Shown piece after piece: positions 1 to 8,624 of a DNA stretch of 64,000 nt; the first letter of the stretch is position 1, and each line of letters opens with the position of its first letter. The notes beneath the pieces are model-generated. The model saw only the letters and a list, made by a program, of their open reading frames with translations, was not told the origin of the DNA and made no database searches. This stretch comes from Algoriphagus sanaruensis (lineage in GTDB: Bacteria > Bacteroidota > Bacteroidia > Cytophagales > Cyclobacteriaceae), in the NCBI RefSeq assembly GCF_001593605.1, contig NZ_CP012836.1, positions 3,662,501 to 3,726,500 on the forward strand. Direction: 5' to 3'. Position numbers and translations under genes: made by a program.

Positions 1-1114
1 CCGCGAGTGGCTCTCCGGAATATGTTGACTTGGCAAAAGCATCCGCTTCAAATTCATTTTTCCGACTCAGCCAATTCATACCCATTCCCAATACCATGGA
101 AATCGGAGCAAAAAGCATCGTAAATCCGATGATATTTAACTCAGCGGACCATTCCTCACCCCCCAAAGCCAAACTCATGGGTTCTGAAAAAATAAACTGA
201 GCCAATAGAAACAGCATTAAGCCCACCTGAGCAACGGAAAGAATCATTCCCCAGATGATATGTTTCTTTTTAAAATGTCCGATCTCGTGGGCAAGTACCG
301 CGACTAGCTCCTCCGGCGGATGCTGTTCGAGCAAGGTATCGTAAAGCACTACTTTTTTGCGTTTGCCAAACCCGGAGAAAAACGCATTTGCTTTAGCAGA
401 GCGCTTACTCCCATCCATTACAAAAATATTTTCCAGGGGGAAATTCACCGATCGGGCGTATTCGACAATTTTCTGCTTCAACTCACCGTCTTCTAATGGC
501 GTCAATTTATTAAACAGGGGCAAAATCCATGCGGTATAAAAGACGTTGATTCCGATCATAAATACAGCGGCCACAATCCAAAATTGCCACCAAAAATCCT
601 GACCCATTTTATGAATCAAGCCCAGAAAAACCAGTAATAGTCCCCCTCCTACCAAAATCGAAAGAATATATCCTTTCACTTTATCTGAAAAGAAAGTCTT
701 CAGGGTAGTTTTATTAAAGCCGTATTTTTCTTCAATGACAAAGGTGGAATAGTAATCAAATGGTAAACTCAATAAATCAGAACCTATGAAAACAATTCCA
801 AAAAAGACCAAAGACTTGAGTAAAGGAGAAAATCCAAACCCCGTCACCCAGGTATCAAGCAGACCAAACCATCCCTGAGTGATAAAAAGAAACGTAAGTA
901 AAAACGAGAAAGAACCTGCAATGAATTTGAATCGGAAATTTTCTTGTTGATAAGCCTTCGCTTCACGAAGCTTGGTCTCACTCAAGTATTCCGAAAGTGT
1001 TTCAGGAATTGAGGGAACAGGGTTTTTGACATTTAAAAATCCTAAGGTTTTGCGAAGCATATACCCAAAGACCAAAACCCCGACCAGCAGGTATTTCAAA
1101 CTTTCTACACTCAT
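1..1114 (-). CDS. M48 family (Ste24-like) membrane metallopeptidase, 3' end cut by window
   Basis: The gene is read from ATG at 1114 and runs off the left edge; about 371 codons are present, so only a short C-terminal part is missing. The zinc-binding motif HEIGH lies at residues 276-280, and a downstream ENEFEADAFA segment supplies the third ligand glutamate. Several hydrophobic membrane segments lie on both sides, as in CAAX protease 1/Ste24 enzymes, which cleave membrane-associated or prenylated substrates in eukaryotes and have quality-control roles in bacteria. It starts 7 bases after the PorP/SprF stop and is probably cotranscribed with it. The family call is secure; the substrate is unknown. 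Confidence 0.9.
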   Translation of the reverse strand, partial: MSVESLKYLLVGVLVFGYMLRKTLGFLNVKNPVPSIPETLSEYLSETKLREAKAYQQENFRFKFIAGSFSFLLTFLFITQGWFGLLDTWVTGFGFSPLLKSLVFFGIVFIGSDLLSLPFDYYSTFVIEEKYGFNKTTLKTFFSDKVKGYILSILVGGGLLLVFLGLIHKMGQDFWWQFWIVAAVFMIGINVFYTAWILPLFNKLTPLEDGELKQKIVEYARSVNFPLENIFVMDGSKRSAKANAFFSGFGKRKKVVLYDTLLEQHPPEELVAVLAHEIGHFKKKHIIWGMILSVAQVGLMLFLLAQFIFSEPMSLALGGEEWSAELNIIGFTMLFAPISMVLGMGMNWLSRKNEFEADAFAKSTYSGEPLA

Positions 1115-1121
1115 TTAAGAC

Positions 1122-2168
1122 TTAGAATTTAGGACAAGGTAGGATTGTATCCCTTCGTGAAGGCTTACCCTGATAACTGTTTGGGAGTGTCCAGGATAGG
1201 CTGAGTTCATGCGCGCCTCCGGACTGAATTCCCAATTGAGATACGGTATAGTCAAAGCTATATCCAATATTGAGTCCATTGAGCAGATTTAAACCCACCA
1301 TCATCACAACTGCATCTCGGTTGCTTTGGTTTTCAACCGGCTTGTAAGGAAGCCCACGGTACCATAGTCCAAAAACGATGGGTTCTACATAAAAATATGC
1401 TCCGACATCCAGCTGTTCAAATGGTCCTTGTCGCTTGTAATTAATCGTAGGAGTAAAATAGCGCTGTTTTCGAATGTGAGTAAAATCGCCTCTCATACTC
1501 CCTTCTCCTAGAGAAAATCGATACCCCCCATGAAAGGAAAATTTAGCAGGAAGAGGGCTAATTCCATCGATAAAAGACTGATTGGGTTGATTGACGTGGT
1601 GAGCAGAGAAGCCCAACCAAAGATTCTCTGTAAACAACAATCCTCCCACTGATAACGAAAGCATTCCTACTGGATCACCCAAACCCGGAATTTCTGTACC
1701 AGGAAAGGTCGGTCCAAATGGATCAGCAGGGTTGATTTGATTGGCAAAGACCAGATTTTCGTAAAAACCTATTTCTCTTCGAATGTAGCTTGCCTGAAAA
1801 CCAGGACGGAAGTAGGTATTGTCAGCAATTTTTAATTCGTACGAATAGAGTGCAGAAATAGTGGTGGATCGAAGTTTGGCTGCTCCTTCGGTATCCTGCA
1901 TCACATGAATCCCGATCCCACTGTTGTAATCAGGTAAGTAGGTATCGTAGAAAGCTGAAAAGGTGGTAAACTGTGCATCCAAAGAAGGCCATTGATTTCT
2001 GTAATTAAACCCGACTCTTCCAGTAAGCTCGCCTCCAGCCATGGCAGGATTGAGATATAAGGGCGCGGCATAGTATTGGCTGTACTGGGGATCTTGAGCC
2101 AAAACTGGATTGGCCAAAAAACCTAAGATTCCGAATAAAAAAACCAACTTTAGCTGAGACCGTAACAA
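1122..2168 (-). CDS. PorP/SprF family type IX secretion-associated outer membrane protein
   Basis: 348 aa with a signal peptide ending near VLAQ, followed by the family hallmark QDPQYSQYYAAPLYLNPAMAG and alternating beta-strand sequence to the end, as expected of an outer-membrane barrel. PorP/SprF proteins work with T9SS in exporting or anchoring large adhesins, and sprF-type genes usually sit beside the adhesin they serve. Here the divergent neighbour is a 1839-aa surface protein with a gliding-type C-terminal domain, which fits that pairing. The start is TTG at 2168: an in-frame stop lies six codons upstream, and no ATG occurs before the signal peptide. Confidence 0.9.
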   Translation of the reverse strand: MLRSQLKLVFLFGILGFLANPVLAQDPQYSQYYAAPLYLNPAMAGGELTGRVGFNYRNQWPSLDAQFTTFSAFYDTYLPDYNSGIGIHVMQDTEGAAKLRSTTISALYSYELKIADNTYFRPGFQASYIRREIGFYENLVFANQINPADPFGPTFPGTEIPGLGDPVGMLSLSVGGLLFTENLWLGFSAHHVNQPNQSFIDGISPLPAKFSFHGGYRFSLGEGSMRGDFTHIRKQRYFTPTINYKRQGPFEQLDVGAYFYVEPIVFGLWYRGLPYKPVENQSNRDAVVMMVGLNLLNGLNIGYSFDYTVSQLGIQSGGAHELSLSWTLPNSYQGKPSRRDTILPCPKF

Positions 2169-2253
2169 GGATTTGTTCGTTTATTTGAAGAATTCTGTTC
2201 GCCTGTTAAAACGAACCAGTCGAAAGGTTGTTTTAATAAGCAGTTCGAAAAAT

Positions 2254-5200
2254 ATGAAAAGCAGCATTAAATCCATACAGTACCGACTTATTTTTAGGAG
2301 CATACTTTTCTGTACCTGGCTAGGCTTCAGTCAATTTGGCTATTCACAGGGGTTTAATGAAAATGAATGGATTTTTGGAAGCTGTGGAACAGGAGAAAAT
2401 TCCTACCTGTCCTTTGGAAAAGGAGGATCGGCAAACGTCCAAACACTTCCGGGAACTGTACTCATCGGAAAAAACAACAATGCCTTAGCCATAGATCCGA
2501 TTACTGGACAGCCGCTTTTTTACACAAATGGAGTTTTAGTGTATGATTTTAGTGGAAGTCCTATTCAAGGCAGTGCGCCTGGTTTGAATGGAGATATTGA
2601 CGGAAGACAAAAAGTAGCCACAGGCTTTTTAGAATATAATCCAGATGGGAATAAGCTGTTCTACATCTTTTACCTTTCTCCTTCAGGACAGCTACAATAT
2701 GCCCTTGTAGATATGAATGCTCCCGGTCAGGCGACTGGAAATGAGCGGCCATTGGGACAAGTAATTGAAAAAGACCAAGCGATCGGCAATGCTGAAGGTG
2801 CTGTATTAGTCGTAAAAACCAAATCCTCCCCTTCGTATCTTATCAGTTTTTCAGGAGGAAATCTCGAATCAAGAAGATTTGGAAGTACCGCGGGAAGCTT
2901 TTCTTTGACTGATTCTGAGGGAATTTCATTCACCCCAAAAGCAATCATCTTTGATGAAGATGCAGGTCAACTTATTGTCATTCCAGAAAATCCAGGGGAA
3001 GACATCTTGGTTATTCCATTTGATACTTCTACCGGGAATTTTGGAAGCCCTCAAGCCATTTCAGAATCTGGTGGGGCAGAAGACATCGGAGGAGCTGATT
3101 TTTCTCCAGATGGGAATTTCATCTATTTCTCCCGTGGAAATCAATTGTTCAGAGTGCCTAGCTCTGACCTCAATGCCACGCCGGAAGTAATTCCTACCTC
3201 CCCAACCAACCATCAAATCTATGATGTAAAAACTGGCCCAGATGGACAACTTTACTACATCTATGAAGAGGTCGTCGGTGGTCCACAATTGATTGGCAGG
3301 GTTACCAATCCCAATGAACCGGATATAGCCCTGGTCAATCTGGAAGAGGATCCATTCAACGGTACGGATTTCTGTGGTACCATATTCCCGATTTTTGCAC
3401 CAAATACAGACATCGATCCAACGGTAGATTTTACTTGGGATCCCGAGGCTCCATGTGCGAATAATCCTGTACAGCTCACGAGCGAAATCACCCCTGAAAA
3501 TTATCAGCCCGTGTCATTCAATTGGGAATTTAATCCTCCCCTGACTGATTCAGACGGCAATCCTCTTCCCGCAGATTTCACCCAAGAGCATTTTCTTGTT
3601 CCTCAGGATGCGACAGAAGGCAGCAGCATTTCTGTGACTTTGACCGTCACCTTTGCAGATGGAACCACCCGAAATGTAACCAAAGACATTCCACTTTCGG
3701 AAAACAACTTGGAGGCGAATTTTACCCCCTCAGACACCACCCTTTGCGAAAGCTGCATAGATCTTGACCCTCTTCTTCAGGCACAATCCGCTGCCGGACA
3801 ACAAGATGGAGAAGCCCCAGGAGGTGGAGGCCAGAATTATGAATACTTCTGGTCCAATAAACGAGATGAAGGTTGGTTGCCTAAAGGAGCCAATGAAGTC
3901 TGCCGTCCGGGATTGTATTGGGTATTGGTTCGGGAGCCTGGTTCATCTTGTTATGCCTATGCCGAGATCCGAATCAAGATGTGGGACATTCCAGATCAAA
4001 GCAACAATATCTGGTACTTTGGGGATGGAGCGGGTTTGGATTTCAACCCTGATCCTGATGACGAAAATGCTCCCACACCTAGGCCGATCGCACAGAGACA
4101 CCCTCAAAATATTCCAGCAGGAACCACCACTATTTCAGACCAAGCCGGTCAAGTTTTGTTTTACACCGATGGAGAATCTGTTTGGGACCTGAACGGAGAC
4201 CTGATGCAAAATGGGGATAACATCGGAGGAGACAATCAAGCTACGCAAGGCGTAATTGCGGTACCTGTTCCGACACAGCCAACCCTATTTTACCTCTTCA
4301 CGACCCAAACCAATGCAGGTGGAACCAATACCGTCAGCTACTCTCTGGTAGATATCAAATCTGAAAATCAAACAGGGGTAGGTAATGTAGTCACCAAAGA
4401 CAACTTCCTCTTTAGTCCAGCTACCGAGCAATCTGCTGCGCTAACTGCCGGAGATACCACATGGGTACTTTTCCATGAATTAGGCAACAACACCTTCCGA
4501 TCTTATCCGGTCACCGTCAATGGAATTGGTCAGCCGGTTTTAAGTTCGGTCGGAAGTAATCATGGATTTAATTCGGGAGTTGGCTCAATGAAATTCAGCC
4601 CAGACGGCACCAAGGTAGCTGTTACCATTACAGAAGGAGGCTGTAACAAATTGGAAATTTTTGAATTTGATCAAAGCACTGGAGAACTGAGTGAATATGC
4701 AAGACTTGATTTGGGCTGCAATGGGGAGGTCTATGGATTGGAATTTTCTCAAGACAGTGACCGAGTATTAGTTTCCTATCGAAATGGTGGACCCGGAATT
4801 GAAGAGTTTATCATCAAGCCCGTAGAAAATAATTCCACTCCAAATGCTCCAACTTGCCCTTCCTGCTTTGATAATGCAAGCACCCGCGCTCAACGTGAGG
4901 CATGTATTTTAACTACTCGCAAGGCTCTCAATGGAACATCAAGTTTGGATTTGGGAGCATTGCAAATTGCATCGGACGGGCAAATCTATGTAGCGGTGGT
5001 AGGTGATAATCGAATCGGACAGATTCAGGTCGGAACTGGCTGTACTGCCGCGAGCACTTTCACCCAAGATGCCGTTTTGCCTATGCCGGGTACTTCTAAT
5101 TTAGGCTTACCTTCTTTTGTTCAAAACTCGGGAAGTTCGATTCCAGAACCTTCTTTGACCATTCCGACTCGACTATGCTTGGATCCTGATTTGGGAGTGA

Positions 5201-7773
5201 GTGGTCTTTTGGAAGGCGCAGGCGAACCAGACATTGATTCGTATTTCTGGACCATCACCCATGAGGATGGGACAGTGATCAGAAATGACTTTGGCGGGCC
5301 TGGTGATCAATTCCAAAGCTTAGATCAAATATTTACTCTTCCAGGAAAATATACGGTAGAACTTAGAGTGGATCGTTGTGGAGATCCAATCTATTACGAA
5401 GCCACGGGAGAATTGGAAGTGGTGGCACCACCGACGCTTACGCTGGCTGCGGACGCTACCCTTTGCGCTGGAAATCCTGTAACCCTCACCGCAATTGATG
5501 GATATGACCCAGCAGACGGATTATATGATTTTCGATGGACTAATGCCGCTGGGCAAATTATTGGAGACGAAAATTCCAACTCGATCACCGTCGATGAGGA
5601 AAGCATTTACCGTGTTGAAGTGAGCTATCGCCTTCCAAACGGTTTAAGTCAAGAAGAGGCTGATTTATTTGAAACATGTCCTTCCACCGCTGAAGTTTTT
5701 GTTGGCCCTGCCTTTGAATTTGAACTTACTCAAACGGCAACCGAGGTTTGCTTCGAAGAAATTTCAGTCACCTTTGCCCCAGATACTCCCATTTCTGGTG
5801 AATGGTTTTATGAGCGAAATGGAGATGGCAACCGGGTGTCTTTAGGCGAATTTTTTGAATTAGAGCTTTGGGTAAATACTCTTCCTGGAGCTGGACTTTA
5901 CGACATTTACTTTGTGACCGAAGATCCGATTCTGGCAGGATGTACTGTGGAAAAAAGACTTCAATTGCAGGTCAATGAACTTCCTCTATTTGTTCCTGCT
6001 CAAACTAGCCCAGCCACTGATTGTGCTACTGCTGATGGAGGCTTTGAAATCACCATGCAGGCAGATGCAGCAGAGGTCAGAATCCCAGAATTAAGCCTAA
6101 GCTTTACCAATGTGAGCGCAGGTGATGTAATTCCTGTAGCGAATGTATTGCCAGGGGTATACACGGTAGAGGCAGAAAGTTCGGCTGGTTGTTTTTATTC
6201 CGGTTCAGTAACAGTTGAAAATGCCAATCCTCCTTCTGGATTAGCATTCACAGTAGCCACGACTGATGAAACCTGCGCAAGTACAGGGGTCAACCCGGGA
6301 ATAATTTCGATCACCTTCACATCTGGGACCGCCCAAACTGGAACCTATACTATCACTCGACAGGGAGACGGAAGTGTTTTCACTGGACCGTTACCAAATC
6401 AAGCGGCTTTTGACGTGGAGGTTCCTTATGGATCCTATTTGGTAGAGGTTGCTGATGCATCGGGATGTTCCGTTCCGGACCCAAGCCTTTACTCAGTTGC
6501 CCAAAAATTCGAAGTAGTCTTTTCTGTTCCGACTTCAGTCGAGGCTTGTGAGATTTTCGCATTTACACCAATAGGTCCAAATACCTTGAATTATCTGGTA
6601 ACCAATTCTTCTGGGACTGTAATTAATCCGGATGCAAATGGCGAATACCTATTAACATCCAGTGGCATCTACACCGTGAGAGGTGAAGATCCAAATGGGG
6701 TAGATTGTCCAAGAGAAATTCAAATGGATGTCACTTTGAGTCAACCTATTGACTTTAGTGTTTCCGGCCCGATCATCGATTGTCAAGCAGGAGTCCGATT
6801 TGAAGCTGTACTGAATAATGCCTTACCTCAAGATGTAATTTTCCTCTGGAAGGATGATCTCGGAGTAATTGTTGGAAGACGTCAAACGTTCACTCCAAGT
6901 CGAGATGGCACTTATACCCTCGAAGTCCAGCCTGCTAGCGGTGGACTCTGCACTACTCCTGCGCAGTCATTTACTGCCGAAATTTTAGATGAAGCTGTTA
7001 CGGTTGCTCTTGAAGCCGATCCGTATTGTATCAGTCAAACCTCCACGGTGATTGATATCCTAGCTGATCTTCAAAATGTCGCAGAAATCGAATGGTTTGC
7101 TGTTAGCGGCGGTACCCGAACTAGACTTCCTAATTTTGACAATCTTTCTTCAATTACTGTTACTGACGAGGGAACCTATGAAGCACTACTTCGAAGTGCA
7201 CAAGGTTGTGAATTAGGCAGAGCCAATATTGTAGTCGTAAAATCCACGATCATTCCTCCTGTCGTACCCACCACTCCCATTACCATATGCGCTGTGGAAG
7301 GAATTACGACTAGCATCAATCCGGGAAATTATGATTTCTATTCTTGGAGACTGAACGGGGTGGAAATTTCTCAAGATGCCATTTTCTCCCCTACACTTCC
7401 CGGAGAATACGAACTTCGGGTGTCCGATAATTTGGGATGTGAATATGTGGCCAACTTCACCATTTTAGAAGACTGTCGTCTGCGAGTCTCTTATCCAAAT
7501 GGCGTAGTGCTCGGTGATCCAAATCGAAACTTCATCCTGTATGCAAATGAGTTTATTGATGAGGTGGAAGTATTTATTTTCAACCGTTGGGGGGAATTGA
7601 TTTTCTATTGTGAGCATGAAAACTTAGAACCAAAAACCGCATTCTGCCCTTGGGATGGCCAAGTGAATGGAAAATTTGTACCTAACGGAACATACGCGGT
7701 CAAGGTGAAGTTTACTTCTAGAAACCAAAATCTAACCCAAACAGAAACTAAAGCGATTACGATTATCCAATAG
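2254..7773 (+). CDS. Large secreted surface protein with two propeller-like regions and gliding/T9SS C-terminal domain
   Basis: 1839 aa from ATG 2254; an upstream in-frame TTG at 2173 is possible but would put 27 residues before the signal peptide. The order is: signal peptide to about 30; a first beta-propeller-like region with PDG-containing strands to about 375; a PKD-like part near 390; a second propeller-like region from about 585 to 945; a cysteine-rich Ig/PKD-like array from about 970; and a C-terminal domain (about 1743-1839) ending in FNRWGELIF...WDGQ.NGK.VPNGTYAVKV, the signature of gliding-motility-associated (CHU_C, type B) C-terminal domains used for T9SS export. Residues 970-1839 are collinear with the whole of the two paralogues downstream. 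It probably acts as an adhesin or scaffold on the cell surface; the ligand is unknown. The yaaA start follows one base after the stop. Confidence 0.85.
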   Translation: MKSSIKSIQYRLIFRSILFCTWLGFSQFGYSQGFNENEWIFGSCGTGENSYLSFGKGGSANVQTLPGTVLIGKNNNALAIDPITGQPLFYTNGVLVYDFSGSPIQGSAPGLNGDIDGRQKVATGFLEYNPDGNKLFYIFYLSPSGQLQYALVDMNAPGQATGNERPLGQVIEKDQAIGNAEGAVLVVKTKSSPSYLISFSGGNLESRRFGSTAGSFSLTDSEGISFTPKAIIFDEDAGQLIVIPENPGEDILVIPFDTSTGNFGSPQAISESGGAEDIGGADFSPDGNFIYFSRGNQLFRVPSSDLNATPEVIPTSPTNHQIYDVKTGPDGQLYYIYEEVVGGPQLIGRVTNPNEPDIALVNLEEDPFNGTDFCGTIFPIFAPNTDIDPTVDFTWDPEAPCANNPVQLTSEITPENYQPVSFNWEFNPPLTDSDGNPLPADFTQEHFLVPQDATEGSSISVTLTVTFADGTTRNVTKDIPLSENNLEANFTPSDTTLCESCIDLDPLLQAQSAAGQQDGEAPGGGGQNYEYFWSNKRDEGWLPKGANEVCRPGLYWVLVREPGSSCYAYAEIRIKMWDIPDQSNNIWYFGDGAGLDFNPDPDDENAPTPRPIAQRHPQNIPAGTTTISDQAGQVLFYTDGESVWDLNGDLMQNGDNIGGDNQATQGVIAVPVPTQPTLFYLFTTQTNAGGTNTVSYSLVDIKSENQTGVGNVVTKDNFLFSPATEQSAALTAGDTTWVLFHELGNNTFRSYPVTVNGIGQPVLSSVGSNHGFNSGVGSMKFSPDGTKVAVTITEGGCNKLEIFEFDQSTGELSEYARLDLGCNGEVYGLEFSQDSDRVLVSYRNGGPGIEEFIIKPVENNSTPNAPTCPSCFDNASTRAQREACILTTRKALNGTSSLDLGALQIASDGQIYVAVVGDNRIGQIQVGTGCTAASTFTQDAVLPMPGTSNLGLPSFVQNSGSSIPEPSLTIPTRLCLDPDLGVSGLLEGAGEPDIDSYFWTITHEDGTVIRNDFGGPGDQFQSLDQIFTLPGKYTVELRVDRCGDPIYYEATGELEVVAPPTLTLAADATLCAGNPVTLTAIDGYDPADGLYDFRWTNAAGQIIGDENSNSITVDEESIYRVEVSYRLPNGLSQEEADLFETCPSTAEVFVGPAFEFELTQTATEVCFEEISVTFAPDTPISGEWFYERNGDGNRVSLGEFFELELWVNTLPGAGLYDIYFVTEDPILAGCTVEKRLQLQVNELPLFVPAQTSPATDCATADGGFEITMQADAAEVRIPELSLSFTNVSAGDVIPVANVLPGVYTVEAESSAGCFYSGSVTVENANPPSGLAFTVATTDETCASTGVNPGIISITFTSGTAQTGTYTITRQGDGSVFTGPLPNQAAFDVEVPYGSYLVEVADASGCSVPDPSLYSVAQKFEVVFSVPTSVEACEIFAFTPIGPNTLNYLVTNSSGTVINPDANGEYLLTSSGIYTVRGEDPNGVDCPREIQMDVTLSQPIDFSVSGPIIDCQAGVRFEAVLNNALPQDVIFLWKDDLGVIVGRRQTFTPSRDGTYTLEVQPASGGLCTTPAQSFTAEILDEAVTVALEADPYCISQTSTVIDILADLQNVAEIEWFAVSGGTRTRLPNFDNLSSITVTDEGTYEALLRSAQGCELGRANIVVVKSTIIPPVVPTTPITICAVEGITTSINPGNYDFYSWRLNGVEISQDAIFSPTLPGEYELRVSDNLGCEYVANFTILEDCRLRVSYPNGVVLGDPNRNFILYANEFIDEVEVFIFNRWGELIFYCEHENLEPKTAFCPWDGQVNGKFVPNGTYAVKVKFTSRNQNLTQTETKAITIIQ

Positions 7774-7774
7774 T

Positions 7775-8527
7775 ATGCTTATCCTTATATCACCTGCCAA
7801 AACCCTAGATTACAGTACTCCGAAAGTCAGTGATTTTACACAACCCGAATTCACTACAGATATCAAAAATCTGGTCAGTGTCATGCGTAAAAAGTCTGCT
7901 GCAGAGATTTCCGAATTGATGCATATCAGTGAAAATCTGGCAGTACTCAACGAGGAACGATACAAAACATTCCAAAAAGAGTTTACTACTGAAAATTCCA
8001 AACAGGCCCTTCTAGCCTTCAAAGGGGATGTCTATACCAAAATCGAAGTGGACAGCTATACTTCGGAAGATTTTGAATTTGCCCAAAATCACCTTCGGAT
8101 TCTTTCTGGACTCTATGGTTTATTGAAGCCTTTAGACTTGATCCAGCCATATCGTTTGGAAATGGGTACTCGGCTAGAAACCAAAAAAGGGAAAAACTTG
8201 TACGAATATTGGGACAAGAAAATCGCCAAAGCCATCAATGAAGTAGCCCAAGGTCAACCCATCGTTAACCTAGCTTCCCAAGAATATTTTAAGGCGGTAG
8301 ATCAAAAAACCTTGAAATCGCCAGTGATCAATATTCATTTCAAACAGTACAAAAACGGTCATTATCAAATCATTGGTCTTTTTGCAAAGCAAGCAAGAGG
8401 TATGATGACCAATTTTGCAATCAAAAACAAAATCACAGATCCAGAAACGCTGAAAACATTCCGTGAAGAAGGATATGAATTTTCAAGCTATCAAAGTACT
8501 AGTACAGACTGGGTTTTTGTTCGTTAA
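7775..8527 (+). CDS. yaaA: YaaA family peroxide stress protein (DUF328/UPF0246)
   Basis: 250 aa, the usual length of the family, beginning MLILISPAKTLDY, the characteristic YaaA N-terminus. In E. coli YaaA lowers intracellular free iron and protects DNA from hydrogen peroxide, and structural work on the family points to nucleic-acid binding; it is cytoplasmic. The ATG lies one base after the stop of the large surface-protein gene, so the two are almost certainly on one transcript, although no functional link between an adhesin and YaaA is known. A terminator-like hairpin follows. Family assignment is secure; the role in this organism is inferred. Confidence 0.93.
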   Translation: MLILISPAKTLDYSTPKVSDFTQPEFTTDIKNLVSVMRKKSAAEISELMHISENLAVLNEERYKTFQKEFTTENSKQALLAFKGDVYTKIEVDSYTSEDFEFAQNHLRILSGLYGLLKPLDLIQPYRLEMGTRLETKKGKNLYEYWDKKIAKAINEVAQGQPIVNLASQEYFKAVDQKTLKSPVINIHFKQYKNGHYQIIGLFAKQARGMMTNFAIKNKITDPETLKTFREEGYEFSSYQSTSTDWVFVR

Positions 8528-8534
8528 AAACCAT

Positions 8535-8570
8535 TTGGCTGATCATTAATCGGATTGGCCAATTTTTTTT
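8535..8570 (+). terminator. Probable rho-independent terminator after yaaA
   Basis: TTGGCT at 8535-8540 pairs with GGCCAA at 8557-8562 (one G-T pair), with an inner GAT/ATC pairing, followed by eight T at 8563-8570. The stem is short, so efficiency is uncertain. Confidence 0.6.
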
Positions 8571-8624
8571 GAAAACACAATCCGCTAGTTTAGTGGTTTG
8601 ATTTTTAACAGGTTATCTGATCCA

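Noticed and set aside
357..539. Plus-strand reading frame of 60 codons
   Set aside because: It lies opposite the M48 peptidase coding sequence, whose HEIGH motif is on the minus strand; no independent support.
3764..4192. Overlapping frame of 142 codons inside the first surface-protein gene
   Set aside because: Same strand, different frame, no recognisable product; the surrounding frame is continuous with clear domains.
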